Positions 56,107 to 63,644 of a stretch of 64,000 nucleotides of DNA are shown one piece after another; position 1 is the stretch's first letter, and the number at the start of each line of letters is the position of its first letter. The stretch comes from Massilia kyonggiensis (GTDB taxonomy: Bacteria; Pseudomonadota; Gammaproteobacteria; Burkholderiales; Burkholderiaceae_D). The stretch is taken from NCBI RefSeq assembly GCF_024756235.1, contig NZ_JANUGY010000006.1:372001-436000 (forward strand), written 5' to 3'. The translations under genes were made by a program, and so were the position numbers. The notes under the pieces were generated by a model. That model was not told the DNA's origin, searched no databases, and was given only the letters and a program-made list of their open reading frames with translations.

Positions 56107-57147
56107 ATGAACGGCAGGCGCAGATTCAACGCAATGATGGCGGCGGCGCTGCTGTTCCCCTTCACGCCTGCGTGGTCCGCATCCAGAAAAATGACTCCAT
56201 TGATCAAACCACCGCGCCTGCGCCGCGGCGACGTCGTCGGCCTCATCGCGCCGGGCGGGTACACGAGCGACGCCTCCATCGAAAAGGCCGTGCAGCACAT
56301 CGAGGCGCTGGGGTTCCGCGTCAAGCTGGGTACCTATCTGCGCGACGTGTGGGGCAATTACGGCGGCACGGTCGCGGCGCGCATCGCCGACCTGCACGCG
56401 ATGTTCCGCGATCCCGACGTAAAAGCCATCTGGGCGATCCGCGGCGGTTCCGGGTGCATCTCGCTGCTGCGGCACCTGGACTACCGCCTGATCCGCACGC
56501 ATCCGAAGATCTTGCTGGGCTATTCCGACATCACGGCGCTGCATCTCGCCATCCACCGCCACGCGGGCCTCGTGACGTTCCACGGCCCGGTCGCATCGAG
56601 CACGCCGTCGGACTATTCGACGGAACACCTGCTGGCCGTGCTGACGGACCCACGGGCGTCGTACACGATCCCGATGTCGGCGGAGAACGACCGCCGCGCG
56701 CTCGACGAACCGTGGTACGCGACGCGTACCGTGCACGAAGGCGTCGCCGAGGGGCCGCTCATCGGCGGCAACCTGTCGCTCGTGAGCGCGCTGGCCGGTA
56801 CGCCGTACGCGGCGGATTTCACGGGCGGTCTGCTGTTCCTCGAAGAGGTGAACGAGGAACCGTACCGCATCGACCGCTGGATGACGCAGCTCGATCTCGC
56901 CGTCGGGTTTGATAAAGCGGCCGGCGTCATGATCGGCATCTGCGAGAACTGCGGGCCGCAGGGCGACGGGCCGTCGCTGACGCTGGACGAGACGTTCGAC
57001 GTGCACCTGCAGCCGCTGCGCGTGCCGGCGGTGACGGGATATTCGTTCGGGCATATCCGCAACCAGTTCACGATGCCGGTGGGGATCCGGGGCCGGCTCG
57101 ATACGGAGGCGCGGACGGTGACGTTACTGGAACCCGGCGTCAGTTGA
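56107..57147 (+). CDS. ldcA: LD-carboxypeptidase (LdcA-like), exported
   Basis: A 346-residue S66-family peptidase that removes the terminal D-Ala from murein tetrapeptides. The nucleophile serine is in LLGYSDITALH. Other family blocks are GDVVGLIAPGGYTSDASIEK, IWAIRGGSGCISLLRHLDY and GGNLSLVSALAGTPYA. Unlike cytoplasmic LdcA it begins MNGRRRFNAMMAAALLFPFT, a twin-arginine-like signal, so it is probably periplasmic. No strong ribosome site precedes the ATG. It lies 17 bp after a strong terminator, so its own promoter or read-through is needed. Confidence 0.9.
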   Translation: MNGRRRFNAMMAAALLFPFTPAWSASRKMTPLIKPPRLRRGDVVGLIAPGGYTSDASIEKAVQHIEALGFRVKLGTYLRDVWGNYGGTVAARIADLHAMFRDPDVKAIWAIRGGSGCISLLRHLDYRLIRTHPKILLGYSDITALHLAIHRHAGLVTFHGPVASSTPSDYSTEHLLAVLTDPRASYTIPMSAENDRRALDEPWYATRTVHEGVAEGPLIGGNLSLVSALAGTPYAADFTGGLLFLEEVNEEPYRIDRWMTQLDLAVGFDKAAGVMIGICENCGPQGDGPSLTLDETFDVHLQPLRVPAVTGYSFGHIRNQFTMPVGIRGRLDTEARTVTLLEPGVS

Positions 57148-57150
57148 CGG

Positions 57151-58053
57151 CTACCACCGCCACGCCTCCTGCAATCTCTCTTTCAGGTATCCGACAAACA
57201 CCCGTACCCGCGGCGCCAGGTTCCTCTGGTGCGGATACACCGCATGCAGCGGCGCCGCCGCCATCGCGTGATTCGGCAGCACGCGCCGCAAACGGCCTGC
57301 TGCCAGGTCATCCCCCACGTCCCAGATCGATTTCAGCGCGATGCCGCTGCCCGCGAGCGCCAGCTGCTGCGCGGCGCCGCCGTCGTTCGTGAGGAACGCC
57401 GCGTCCACGCGCACGGGCGCCGTCTCGTCGCCGTCGAACTTCCAGTCCGTGCGGCGTTGATCGCCGATCACGATGCAGCGGTGGCCCGCCAGTTCGGCCG
57501 GCGTGCGCGGTTCGCCGTGACGCTGCAGGTAGGCCGGCGACGCGCACAGCACGCGGTAGTTCGGCGCAAGCTCGCGTGCAACGAGCGAGGAATCGGCCAG
57601 CGCGCCATAGCGGATGCCGAGGTCGATGCCGCTGTCCAGCAGGTCGACGACGGCATCCAGGAGCTCCAGCTGGATCGTCACCTGCGGATGCAGTTCCTGG
57701 AACGCGGCCGCGATGGGCGCCAGCCAGCGCCGCCCGAATTCGCCCGGCGCCGTGATGCGCAACAAGCCGTGCACGCCGTCGCGGCGCTGCGCGAGCAGGG
57801 CCTCGGCCTGCTCGACTTCGTCCAGGATGCGCAGCACGCGGGCGTGGAACAGCCGGCCTTCTTCCGTCAACGTCTGGCGCCGCGTCGTGCGCTGCAGGAG
57901 GCGCGTGCCCAGGCTCGCTTCCAGCAGGGACAAGCGCTTGCTGACGACGGACACCGGCACGTCCAGCTCGCGCGCTGCGGCGGACAGGCTACCGGCCGAG
58001 ACGATCCGGGCAAACGCGACGAGGGCAGGGAAGTTGTTGGCGAGCGTGTCCAT
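57151..58053 (-). CDS. LysR family transcriptional regulator
   Basis: A 300-residue LysR regulator with an N-terminal helix-turn-helix (ALVAFARIVSAGSLSAAAREL, DVPVSVVSKRLSLLEASLG) and a C-terminal binding domain. It diverges from the NTF2-like/SDR pair across a 95-bp gap, the usual arrangement for a regulator and its target. Its stop nearly touches the convergent ldcA stop. Confidence 0.93.
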   Translation of the reverse strand: MDTLANNFPALVAFARIVSAGSLSAAARELDVPVSVVSKRLSLLEASLGTRLLQRTTRRQTLTEEGRLFHARVLRILDEVEQAEALLAQRRDGVHGLLRITAPGEFGRRWLAPIAAAFQELHPQVTIQLELLDAVVDLLDSGIDLGIRYGALADSSLVARELAPNYRVLCASPAYLQRHGEPRTPAELAGHRCIVIGDQRRTDWKFDGDETAPVRVDAAFLTNDGGAAQQLALAGSGIALKSIWDVGDDLAAGRLRRVLPNHAMAAAPLHAVYPHQRNLAPRVRVFVGYLKERLQEAWRW

Positions 58054-58096
58054 CTTGCGCTTTTTGGAAACAATGATTTCGTATTCTGCCGCTATT

Positions 58097-58130
58097 TTTC
58101 GGCCAGCGTGAAATCTATGATGAGCTCATC
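58097..58130. promoter_or_regulatory. Candidate LysR-type operator region
   Basis: TTTC (58097-58100), 9 bp and GAAA (58110-58113) form a T-N11-A LysR-type box. A perfect 12-bp palindrome, GATGAGCTCATC (58119-58130), follows just before the NTF2-like gene. Both lie in the 95-bp gap between the LysR gene and its divergent neighbour. Confidence 0.45.
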
Positions 58131-58148
58131 GAACCAAGGAGCATCATC

Positions 58149-58670
58149 ATGAAAGCCTTCCCCATCCTCGCCGCCATGCTGGTCGCGCTGCCGGCCTGGG
58201 CGGCCGACGACCTCGTGAAAGCCCAGGAAGTCATCGTCGACCCGTCCCTGCCGCCGGCGCAGCGCGACGCCGAGATACAGGCGGCGCGCCGCTACGCCAC
58301 GTTCTGGCACACTGGCGACGAGCGCCATGCCCGCGCCGCACTCGCAGCCGGTTTCACGGACCGCACCCTGCCGCCGGGCCGCGCGCAAGGCGTGCCGGGG
58401 CCGCTGGCCGCGTCAAAATTCGTGCGCACGGCGATTCCGGACCTGCAGGCCGACCTGCGGCAGCTGATCGTCGCGGGCGACCGCGTCACCGTGCACTATC
58501 GCTTCCACGGCCATTTCACGGGAAAGTGGGGGAACAAGCAGGGACAAGGGCAGGCGATCGATTTCATCGCCACCGACATCTATCGCATCGCGGACGGGAA
58601 GATCGCCGACAACTGGCACATCGAGGACAACCTCACGCTGATGCAGCAACTGGGCCTCGTCGCCCGCTGA
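58149..58670 (+). CDS. Exported NTF2/SnoaL-like protein
   Basis: A 173-residue protein with a signal peptide (MKAFPILAAMLVALPAWAAD) and an NTF2-like fold of the SnoaL/ester-cyclase type: RRYATFWHTGDERHARAALA, KFVRTAIPDLQADLRQLIV, DRVTVHYRFHGHFTG, ATDIYRIADGKIADNWHI. The IADGKI-x-xxW ending is characteristic. Substrate unknown. AAGGAG lies about 7 nt upstream. It is followed by an SDR gene 11 bp later and is likely cotranscribed with it. Confidence 0.85.
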   Translation: MKAFPILAAMLVALPAWAADDLVKAQEVIVDPSLPPAQRDAEIQAARRYATFWHTGDERHARAALAAGFTDRTLPPGRAQGVPGPLAASKFVRTAIPDLQADLRQLIVAGDRVTVHYRFHGHFTGKWGNKQGQGQAIDFIATDIYRIADGKIADNWHIEDNLTLMQQLGLVAR

Positions 58671-58681
58671 AAGGAGCCAAT

Positions 58682-59476
58682 ATGCACATCGATTTGACCG
58701 GCAAGACCGCACTCGTCTCCGCTTCCACCGCGGGCATTGGCCTGGCGACTGCCATCGGGCTCGCGGACGCGGGTGCCACCGTCATCCTTAACGGGCGTAG
58801 CGATGAGGCCATCGCGCGCGCCCGCGAAGCCGTGCTGGCGCGGGTGCCTCAAGCGCAGTTGCGCGGCGTCGCGGCCGATCTCGCGACGGCGGAAGGCGCT
58901 GCAGCGCTGCTGGAAGCCGAGCCGCACGTGGACATCCTCGTCAACAACGCAGGCACCTACGGGCCGCAGGATTTCTTCGAGATCGACGACGCCACGTGGG
59001 AGCATTTCTTCCAGCTGAACGTGATGTCGGGCGTGCGCCTCGCGCGGCACTACCTGAAAGGGATGCTGGAACGGGACTGGGGCCGCGTCGTGTTCATCTC
59101 GTCGGAATCGGGACTGAACATCCCGGCCGACATGATCCACTACGGGATGACGAAGACGGCGCAACTGGCCATCTCGCGCGGGCTGGCGAAGCTGGCGGCC
59201 GGCAGCGGCGTCACTGTCAATGCGGTGCTGCCGGGGCCGACCCTGTCGGACGGCGTGCGCGCCATGCTGGAAGGCGCCGCGCAGGAGGCGCACGTGTCAG
59301 TGGAACAGGCGGCGACGGACTTCGTGCGCACGCACCGCCCCAGTTCCATCCTGCGCCGCACGGCGAGCGTGGACGAGGTGGCGAACATGATCGTCTACGT
59401 GTGCTCGCCGCAGGCGTCGGCCACGACGGGCGCGGCGCTGCGGGTGGATGGCGGTGTCGTGGACACCATCGCGTAA
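58682..59476 (+). CDS. Short-chain dehydrogenase/reductase
   Basis: A 264-residue classical SDR. The cofactor motif TAGIGLA (in ALVSASTAGIGLATAIGLAD, about 11-30), NNAG (VDILVNNAGTYGP), catalytic Ser in VVFISSESGLN and YxxxK in HYGMTKTAQ are present. The C-terminus ends in the SDR dimer helix and VDGGVVDTIA. Arg in the early loop (NGRSDEA) suggests NADP(H). Substrate unknown. It follows the NTF2-like gene and converges with azoR, leaving 4 bp. Confidence 0.93.
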   Translation: MHIDLTGKTALVSASTAGIGLATAIGLADAGATVILNGRSDEAIARAREAVLARVPQAQLRGVAADLATAEGAAALLEAEPHVDILVNNAGTYGPQDFFEIDDATWEHFFQLNVMSGVRLARHYLKGMLERDWGRVVFISSESGLNIPADMIHYGMTKTAQLAISRGLAKLAAGSGVTVNAVLPGPTLSDGVRAMLEGAAQEAHVSVEQAATDFVRTHRPSSILRRTASVDEVANMIVYVCSPQASATTGAALRVDGGVVDTIA

Positions 59477-59480
59477 GACC

Positions 59481-60080
59481 TTACGCCACGACCTCGTCGA
59501 TCTGCGTGGCCACTTCGTCGAACGCGGCGTTCGCGCGGTCCGGGCCCATGTTCACGCCCTCGGCGTAGATGAACTCGACGTCCGTCATGCCCATCAGGCC
59601 CAGCACGCCCTTCAGGTACGGCACCTGCGAGTCGCGTTCCGTGTCGCGGTAGATGCCGCCTCTAGCCAGGCCCACGTAGACCTTCTTGCCGGTGACGAGG
59701 CCTTCCGGACCGTTCGCCGTGTAGCGGAAGGTCTGGCCGGCGCGGGCGACGGCGTCGATCCACGACTTGATTTGCACGGATACGCTGAAGTTATACATCG
59801 GCACACCCAGCACGATCACGTCGGCGTTTTTCAGTTGCGCGATCAGCGCGTCGTCCAGCGCCACGCGGGCGCTTTGCTCCGGCGTGCGTTGTTCGGCGGG
59901 CGTGAACAGGGCGGACAGCGCGGCTTCGTCCAGCACGGGGTGCGGGTCGCGCGCCAGGTCGCGCAGCTCGACCGTCGCTTCCGGATGACGCGCCTTCAGT
60001 CGCGCCGTGATCGCGTCGGCGACGCGGGTGGAGTTCGAGCCGTTCAGGCGGGCGCTACCGTTGATTTGCAGGATGTTCAT
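59481..60080 (-). CDS. azoR: FMN-dependent NADH-azoreductase
   Basis: A 199-residue flavodoxin-fold quinone/azo reductase. [20 protein letters not shown] (2-21) binds FMN phosphate; [20 protein letters not shown] (about 96-115) and a GGIYRDTE loop are AzoR features. It reduces quinones and azo compounds with NADH. GGAG lies before the ATG at 60080. It diverges from a LysR gene across 113 bp and is probably its target. Confidence 0.94.
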   Translation of the reverse strand: MNILQINGSARLNGSNSTRVADAITARLKARHPEATVELRDLARDPHPVLDEAALSALFTPAEQRTPEQSARVALDDALIAQLKNADVIVLGVPMYNFSVSVQIKSWIDAVARAGQTFRYTANGPEGLVTGKKVYVGLARGGIYRDTERDSQVPYLKGVLGLMGMTDVEFIYAEGVNMGPDRANAAFDEVATQIDEVVA

Positions 60081-60164
60081 CGTGTTCTCCAGAAGTGTTG
60101 GGTCGATGGAGAACATTCTATTGAGACTCTTTGGCGGGATTAAGCCGGTTTTCCGGATATCATT

Positions 60165-60180
60165 GTTCCATTTATGGGAC
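60165..60180. promoter_or_regulatory. Imperfect palindrome in the azoR-LysR intergenic region
   Basis: GTTCCAT (60165-60171), TT and ATGGGAC (60174-60180) form a dyad with one mismatch, 14 bp before the LysR start. It is a candidate autoregulatory site for the LysR protein controlling azoR. Confidence 0.35.
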
Positions 60181-60193
60181 GGAGGTCTGGAAC

Positions 60194-61102
60194 ATGGTGG
60201 ATGCAAACGATCTGATCCTGTTCGTGCGTGTCGTCGACGCCGGCAGCTTTTCGCAGGCGGCCGAGCGGGCCGACCTGCCCAAGTCGACGCTGTCGCGCCG
60301 CCTGACCCTGCTGGAAGAAGCGCTGGGCGAAAAGCTGTTCGTGCGCAGCACGCGGCGCGTGGCGATCACGGCGTTCGGCGAGCGCATCCTCGAGCATGCG
60401 CGCCGCCTCGTCGACGAAACGGAGGAAGTCGCGGCGCTGGCCCAGCATCGGCAGGAGACGCCGCGCGGCGAATTGCGCGTGTCGATGCCGCCCGATCTCA
60501 TCGAATTCGAGTTCGCCGCGTTTTGCCAGGCGTTCCAGGCGCGCTATCCGGAAATCCGGCTGCGCATCGACCTGTCGCCCCGCCGCGTGGACCTCGTCAG
60601 CGAGCGCTTCGACGTGGCCGTGCGCGCGGCCCACTACCTGCCCGACGACGCGACGCTCGTCGCGCGCAAGCTGTGCGACATGCGCCAGGGCCTGTTCGCC
60701 AGCCCCGATTACCTCGCCGAACACGGCACGCCGGAGACGCCCGACGACCTCGTCCGCCACGCCTGCCTCGCGCTCGCGGGCAACGACGGCGAGACGACGC
60801 CCTGGGTGCTGACGCGCGCCGACGCGCGCTGGGAACAGGTCGTGCCGGGACCGCTCGTGTGCAATTCGCCGCGACTGCAGCGGGAGATGGCGCTGCACGG
60901 CGCCGGCATCGCCGCGCTGCCGACGGACACCTCGCTGGGCGACTGCATCGGCAACGGCCGCCTGCGCCGTGTGCTGCCGGACTGGTGGTTGCCCACGGCC
61001 AGCCTGTGGTGCGTGATGCCGGGACGGCGCCTGATGCCGGCGCGCACGCGCGTGTTCGTCGACATGCTGAAGGCGCACATGGATACCGTCATGGCCGGGT
61101 AA
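60194..61102 (+). CDS. LysR family transcriptional regulator divergent from azoR
   Basis: A 302-residue LysR protein: the winged HTH is in [20 protein letters not shown] and [19 protein letters not shown], with an effector domain containing [25 protein letters not shown] 8 nt upstream supports the start at 60194. Divergence from azoR suggests it controls azoR in response to electrophile or quinone stress, as for known azoreductase regulators; inference. Confidence 0.92.
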   Translation: MVDANDLILFVRVVDAGSFSQAAERADLPKSTLSRRLTLLEEALGEKLFVRSTRRVAITAFGERILEHARRLVDETEEVAALAQHRQETPRGELRVSMPPDLIEFEFAAFCQAFQARYPEIRLRIDLSPRRVDLVSERFDVAVRAAHYLPDDATLVARKLCDMRQGLFASPDYLAEHGTPETPDDLVRHACLALAGNDGETTPWVLTRADARWEQVVPGPLVCNSPRLQREMALHGAGIAALPTDTSLGDCIGNGRLRRVLPDWWLPTASLWCVMPGRRLMPARTRVFVDMLKAHMDTVMAG

Positions 61103-61116
61103 TTTCAGAAAAGTGC

Positions 61117-61144
61117 TTGACATGTGTGCGTACACACATAATAC
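61117..61144 (+). promoter_or_regulatory. Promoter with embedded MarR-type operator, first MarR gene
   Basis: TTGACA (61117-61122), a 16-bp spacer and TAATAC (61139-61144) make a good sigma70 promoter. The spacer is filled by ATGTGTG-CGTA-CACACAT (61122-61139), a near-perfect palindrome. The start codon at 61152 is at the expected transcription start, so the mRNA may be leaderless. Confidence 0.7.
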
Positions 61145-61151
61145 TGTGCCC

Positions 61152-61574
61152 ATGACTGCTTCCGAACGACTCATTGCCTGCAACTGCTTCGCCACCCGCA
61201 AGGCGGCGCGTCTGATTACGAAGATGTATGAAGACCACCTGTCGCGCGTGGGCCTGACGAGCACGCAGTTCTCGATCCTGGTCTACGTCGACGAGGTCGA
61301 GGCGGCCTCGATGAAGGACCTGGTCGAAGCGATGGTGATGGAGCGCACGAGCGTGATCCGCGCGCTGCAGCCGTTGGAACGCGACGGCCTCGTGGTCATC
61401 GGTCCGCACGAGGAAGATGCGCGCCGCAACGTCGTGCGCCTCACCGACGCGGGCCGCGCGAAGCTGGCGGACGCGCTGCCCGTGTGGCAAACGGCGCAGG
61501 CGGAGTTCGAGAGCAAATTCGGCGCCGGGCTGGCCGGGGAGTTGCGCCAGTCGCTGTCGACGCTGGCACCGTAG
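61152..61574 (+). CDS. MarR family transcriptional regulator
   Basis: A 140-residue MarR protein. The wing-helix core is TSTQFSILVYVDEVEAASMK, VMERTSVIRALQPLERDGLV and PHEEDARRNVVRLTDAGRAK. The N-terminal CNCFATRKAARLITKMYEDH has a Cys pair that may be redox-active. The start is set at 61152, behind the promoter; upstream in-frame ATG/GTG codons fall inside the -35/operator. The same palindrome precedes the next gene, an SDR, so autoregulation and control of the SDR are likely. Confidence 0.92.
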   Translation: MTASERLIACNCFATRKAARLITKMYEDHLSRVGLTSTQFSILVYVDEVEAASMKDLVEAMVMERTSVIRALQPLERDGLVVIGPHEEDARRNVVRLTDAGRAKLADALPVWQTAQAEFESKFGAGLAGELRQSLSTLAP

Positions 61575-61595
61575 CAAAAATTTTTTGCACTGATA

Positions 61596-61609
61596 TGTGC
61601 GTACACACA
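61596..61609 (+). promoter_or_regulatory. Second copy of the MarR-type operator, upstream of the SDR
   Basis: TGTGCGTACACACA (61596-61609) is shared exactly with the palindrome in the marR promoter (61125-61138 region). It lies 19 bp before the SDR start, with TTGCAC as a possible -35 at 61585-61590. Confidence 0.65.
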
Positions 61610-61628
61610 GTTAACTAAGGAGAACAAC

Positions 61629-62429
61629 ATGAGCAACGCAAACCTGGGCACCGCAGTCGTCACGGGCGCTTCCACCGGCATCGGCGCGATCTACGCGGAC
61701 CGCCTGGCCCGCCGCGGCTACGACCTGATCCTCGTCGCCCGCAACGGCGAACGCCTGCAAGCGCAGGCCGACCGTTTGAGCACCGCCCACGGCGTCGCCG
61801 TGCGTACCGTCGCCGCCGATTTAACCCGCGATGCCGACCTGTATCGCGTGGAAGACCTGCTGCGCGGCGATGAGAGCATCACGCTGCTCGTGAATAACGC
61901 CGGCGTGGGCGGCACCGGACCGCTGCTGGGCTCCGACGTCGACAAGATGCAGGACATGATCGCGCTGAACGTGACCGCGCTGACGCGCCTGACGTATGCC
62001 GCTGCGCCGGGCTTCGTGGCGCGCGGGAAGGGCGCCTTCATCAACATCGCCTCGATCGTCGCCATCGCACCGGAAGTGCTGAACGGCGTGTACGGCGGCA
62101 GCAAGGCGTACGTGGTGGCGTTCAGCCAGTCGCTGCAACACGAACTGGCCGACAAGGGCGTGCGCGTGCAGGTGGTGCTGCCGGGCGCCACGGCGACGGA
62201 TTTCTGGCAGATCGCCGGCACGCCGGTCGAGCATCTGCCCAGCGAGATCGTGATGCGCGCCGAGGATCTCGTCGATGCCGCGCTGGCCGGCTACGACCAG
62301 GGCGAATTCGCCACGATCCCGGCGCTGGAAGACGGCGCCAAGTGGAACGCGTACGAAGCCGCGCGCCGCGCGATGCACCCGGAACTGTCGCGGACGAAGC
62401 CGGCGAGCCGCTACGCCGTCGCGGCCTGA
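61629..62429 (+). CDS. Short-chain dehydrogenase/reductase controlled by the MarR gene
   Basis: A 266-residue SDR of the classical fold. The cofactor motif TGASTGIGA (about 12-20), NNAGVGG (about 90-96), catalytic Ser in INIASIVAIAP and YxxxK in GVYGGSKAYVV are present. The C-terminal half resembles YqjQ/DltE-like dehydrogenases. AAGGAG lies 8-9 nt upstream. Substrate unknown; the MarR neighbour and operator suggest a role in detoxifying a small aldehyde or ketone, an inference only. Confidence 0.93.
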   Translation: MSNANLGTAVVTGASTGIGAIYADRLARRGYDLILVARNGERLQAQADRLSTAHGVAVRTVAADLTRDADLYRVEDLLRGDESITLLVNNAGVGGTGPLLGSDVDKMQDMIALNVTALTRLTYAAAPGFVARGKGAFINIASIVAIAPEVLNGVYGGSKAYVVAFSQSLQHELADKGVRVQVVLPGATATDFWQIAGTPVEHLPSEIVMRAEDLVDAALAGYDQGEFATIPALEDGAKWNAYEAARRAMHPELSRTKPASRYAVAA

Positions 62430-62430
62430 A

Positions 62431-62973
62431 TCAGCGGGCTTCGAACACGAGGCACGTGGTCGTCGCATGCGCATACAGGCGTCCCTGCGCATCGACGATC
62501 TTCCCTTCGGCCGTGGCCAGCTGGCGGCCGCAATGGAGCACCGTGCCGATCGCGCGCAGCGGCCCGCCGTCGAGCCGCGCGCCGCGCACGAGATTCACGC
62601 TCAGCTCCGCCGTCGTGTAGGCGTATCCCGGTTCGAGCGCCGTCTGCACGGCGCAACCGACGGCCGAGTCGAGCAGGGTCGCGTACCAGCCGCCGTGCAC
62701 GGTCCCCATCGGATTCAGGTGTTTCGCCTGCGGCGTGCCCTGGAACGTGGCCTTGCCCTTCTCCACCTCGACGAGGAAGAAGTCGAGCGTCTCGGCGATG
62801 GGCGCGTACGGGAAGCGGCCGTCGAGCAGCGCCTCCATGATGGCGAGGCCGGACATCCCGCGCGCTTCCTGCGCCGGCACGACGCCCGGACGTCCGCCGC
62901 CCTGCTCGATGCGCGCGCGTACCGCGCGCAGTTGTGCTTCCCATTGCTCCGCCACCGTCGGCTGCGTCTCCAT
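62431..62973 (-). CDS. PaaI-type hotdog-fold acyl-CoA thioesterase
   Basis: A 180-residue thioesterase. The hotdog signature is in LNPMGTVHGGWYATLLDSAV (about 99-118), with HGG and a catalytic Asp, and YAYTTAELSVNLVRGARL follows. An extra 60-residue N-terminal helical region precedes the fold. AGGAGG lies upstream of 62973. The gene converges with the SDR (1-bp gap) and diverges from a second MarR gene. Its substrate is probably an aromatic or branched acyl-CoA; unproved. Confidence 0.9.
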   Translation of the reverse strand: METQPTVAEQWEAQLRAVRARIEQGGGRPGVVPAQEARGMSGLAIMEALLDGRFPYAPIAETLDFFLVEVEKGKATFQGTPQAKHLNPMGTVHGGWYATLLDSAVGCAVQTALEPGYAYTTAELSVNLVRGARLDGGPLRAIGTVLHCGRQLATAEGKIVDAQGRLYAHATTTCLVFEAR

Positions 62974-62997
62974 GCGATCCTCCTGTCGTGTGATTGA

Positions 62998-63007
62998 GTG
63001 TATATGC
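62998..63007 (-). promoter_or_regulatory. GTGTATATGC motif upstream of the thioesterase
   Basis: GTGTATATGC lies 25-34 bp before the thioesterase start and resembles GTGTATATAC at 63592-63601, 44 bp before the thiolase start. A shared regulator (the MarR protein between them) is possible, but the motif could also be just a -10-like element. Confidence 0.25.
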
Positions 63008-63104
63008 AAGGCTCCGGGCGGATTATGCACGGGTTCCGGCGTCCCCGGGGTTATACTCGCTAGAGGGGCGGCACTAACGCCGTCCCGGCAATGGAATACC
63101 GTAC

Positions 63105-63548
63105 ATGACATCGAACGACCCCCTGTGCAACTGCCTCGCCCTGCGCCAGGCGTCGCGTTACATCACCGGCGTGTACGACCAGGTACTGAGCGAGGCCGGC
63201 CTGCGCGTCACGCAGTTCTCCATCCTGTACAAGCTGCTGGGGCTCGGGCCGATGACGGTCAACCAGATGTCCGCCGAACTGGTCATGGACCGCACGACCC
63301 TCACCCGCAACTTGAAACCGCTCGAACGCGATGCTCTCGTGACGACCGGTCCCAGCGAGCACGATAAACGCGAGCGCGTGATCGTCCTCACCGCGGCCGG
63401 CAAGGCCAAGGTGAAAGCCGTGCTGCCCCTGTGGCGCCGCGCCCAGCAGACCTTCGAACAGAACTTCGGCAGCGAACGCGCGCTCGAACTGCGCATGCTG
63501 CTGCGCGCCGTCGTCGAGACGGGCATCCACGAGCCCGAAGTCAAATAA
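63105..63548 (+). CDS. MarR family transcriptional regulator (second)
   Basis: A 147-residue MarR protein with CNCLALRQASRYITGVYDQV, RVTQFSILYKLLGLGPMTVN and VMDRTTLTRNLKPLERDALV, followed by SEHDKRERVIVLTAAGKAK. It shares the Cys-pair N-terminus (CNC) of the first MarR gene, so the two may be paralogues. A TATACT hexamer lies at 63052-63057. It lies between a thioesterase and a thiolase gene and is a likely regulator of one or both. Confidence 0.92.
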   Translation: MTSNDPLCNCLALRQASRYITGVYDQVLSEAGLRVTQFSILYKLLGLGPMTVNQMSAELVMDRTTLTRNLKPLERDALVTTGPSEHDKRERVIVLTAAGKAKVKAVLPLWRRAQQTFEQNFGSERALELRMLLRAVVETGIHEPEVK

Positions 63549-63591
63549 TCCGCTCGCCGGCAGGCCGCGCGTCATGCGGTTTTCAAAATAC

Positions 63592-63601
63592 GTGTATATA
63601 C
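63592..63601 (+). promoter_or_regulatory. GTGTATATAC motif upstream of the thiolase
   Basis: A short palindromic GTATATAC core overlapping TATACT, a possible -10. It matches 8 of 10 positions in a row with the motif upstream of the thioesterase, so it may also be a regulator site. Evidence is weak. Confidence 0.25.
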
Positions 63602-63644
63602 TCCTATTTGCGCGATCCCGCCATCCAATCCGAAAGGAGTCATC

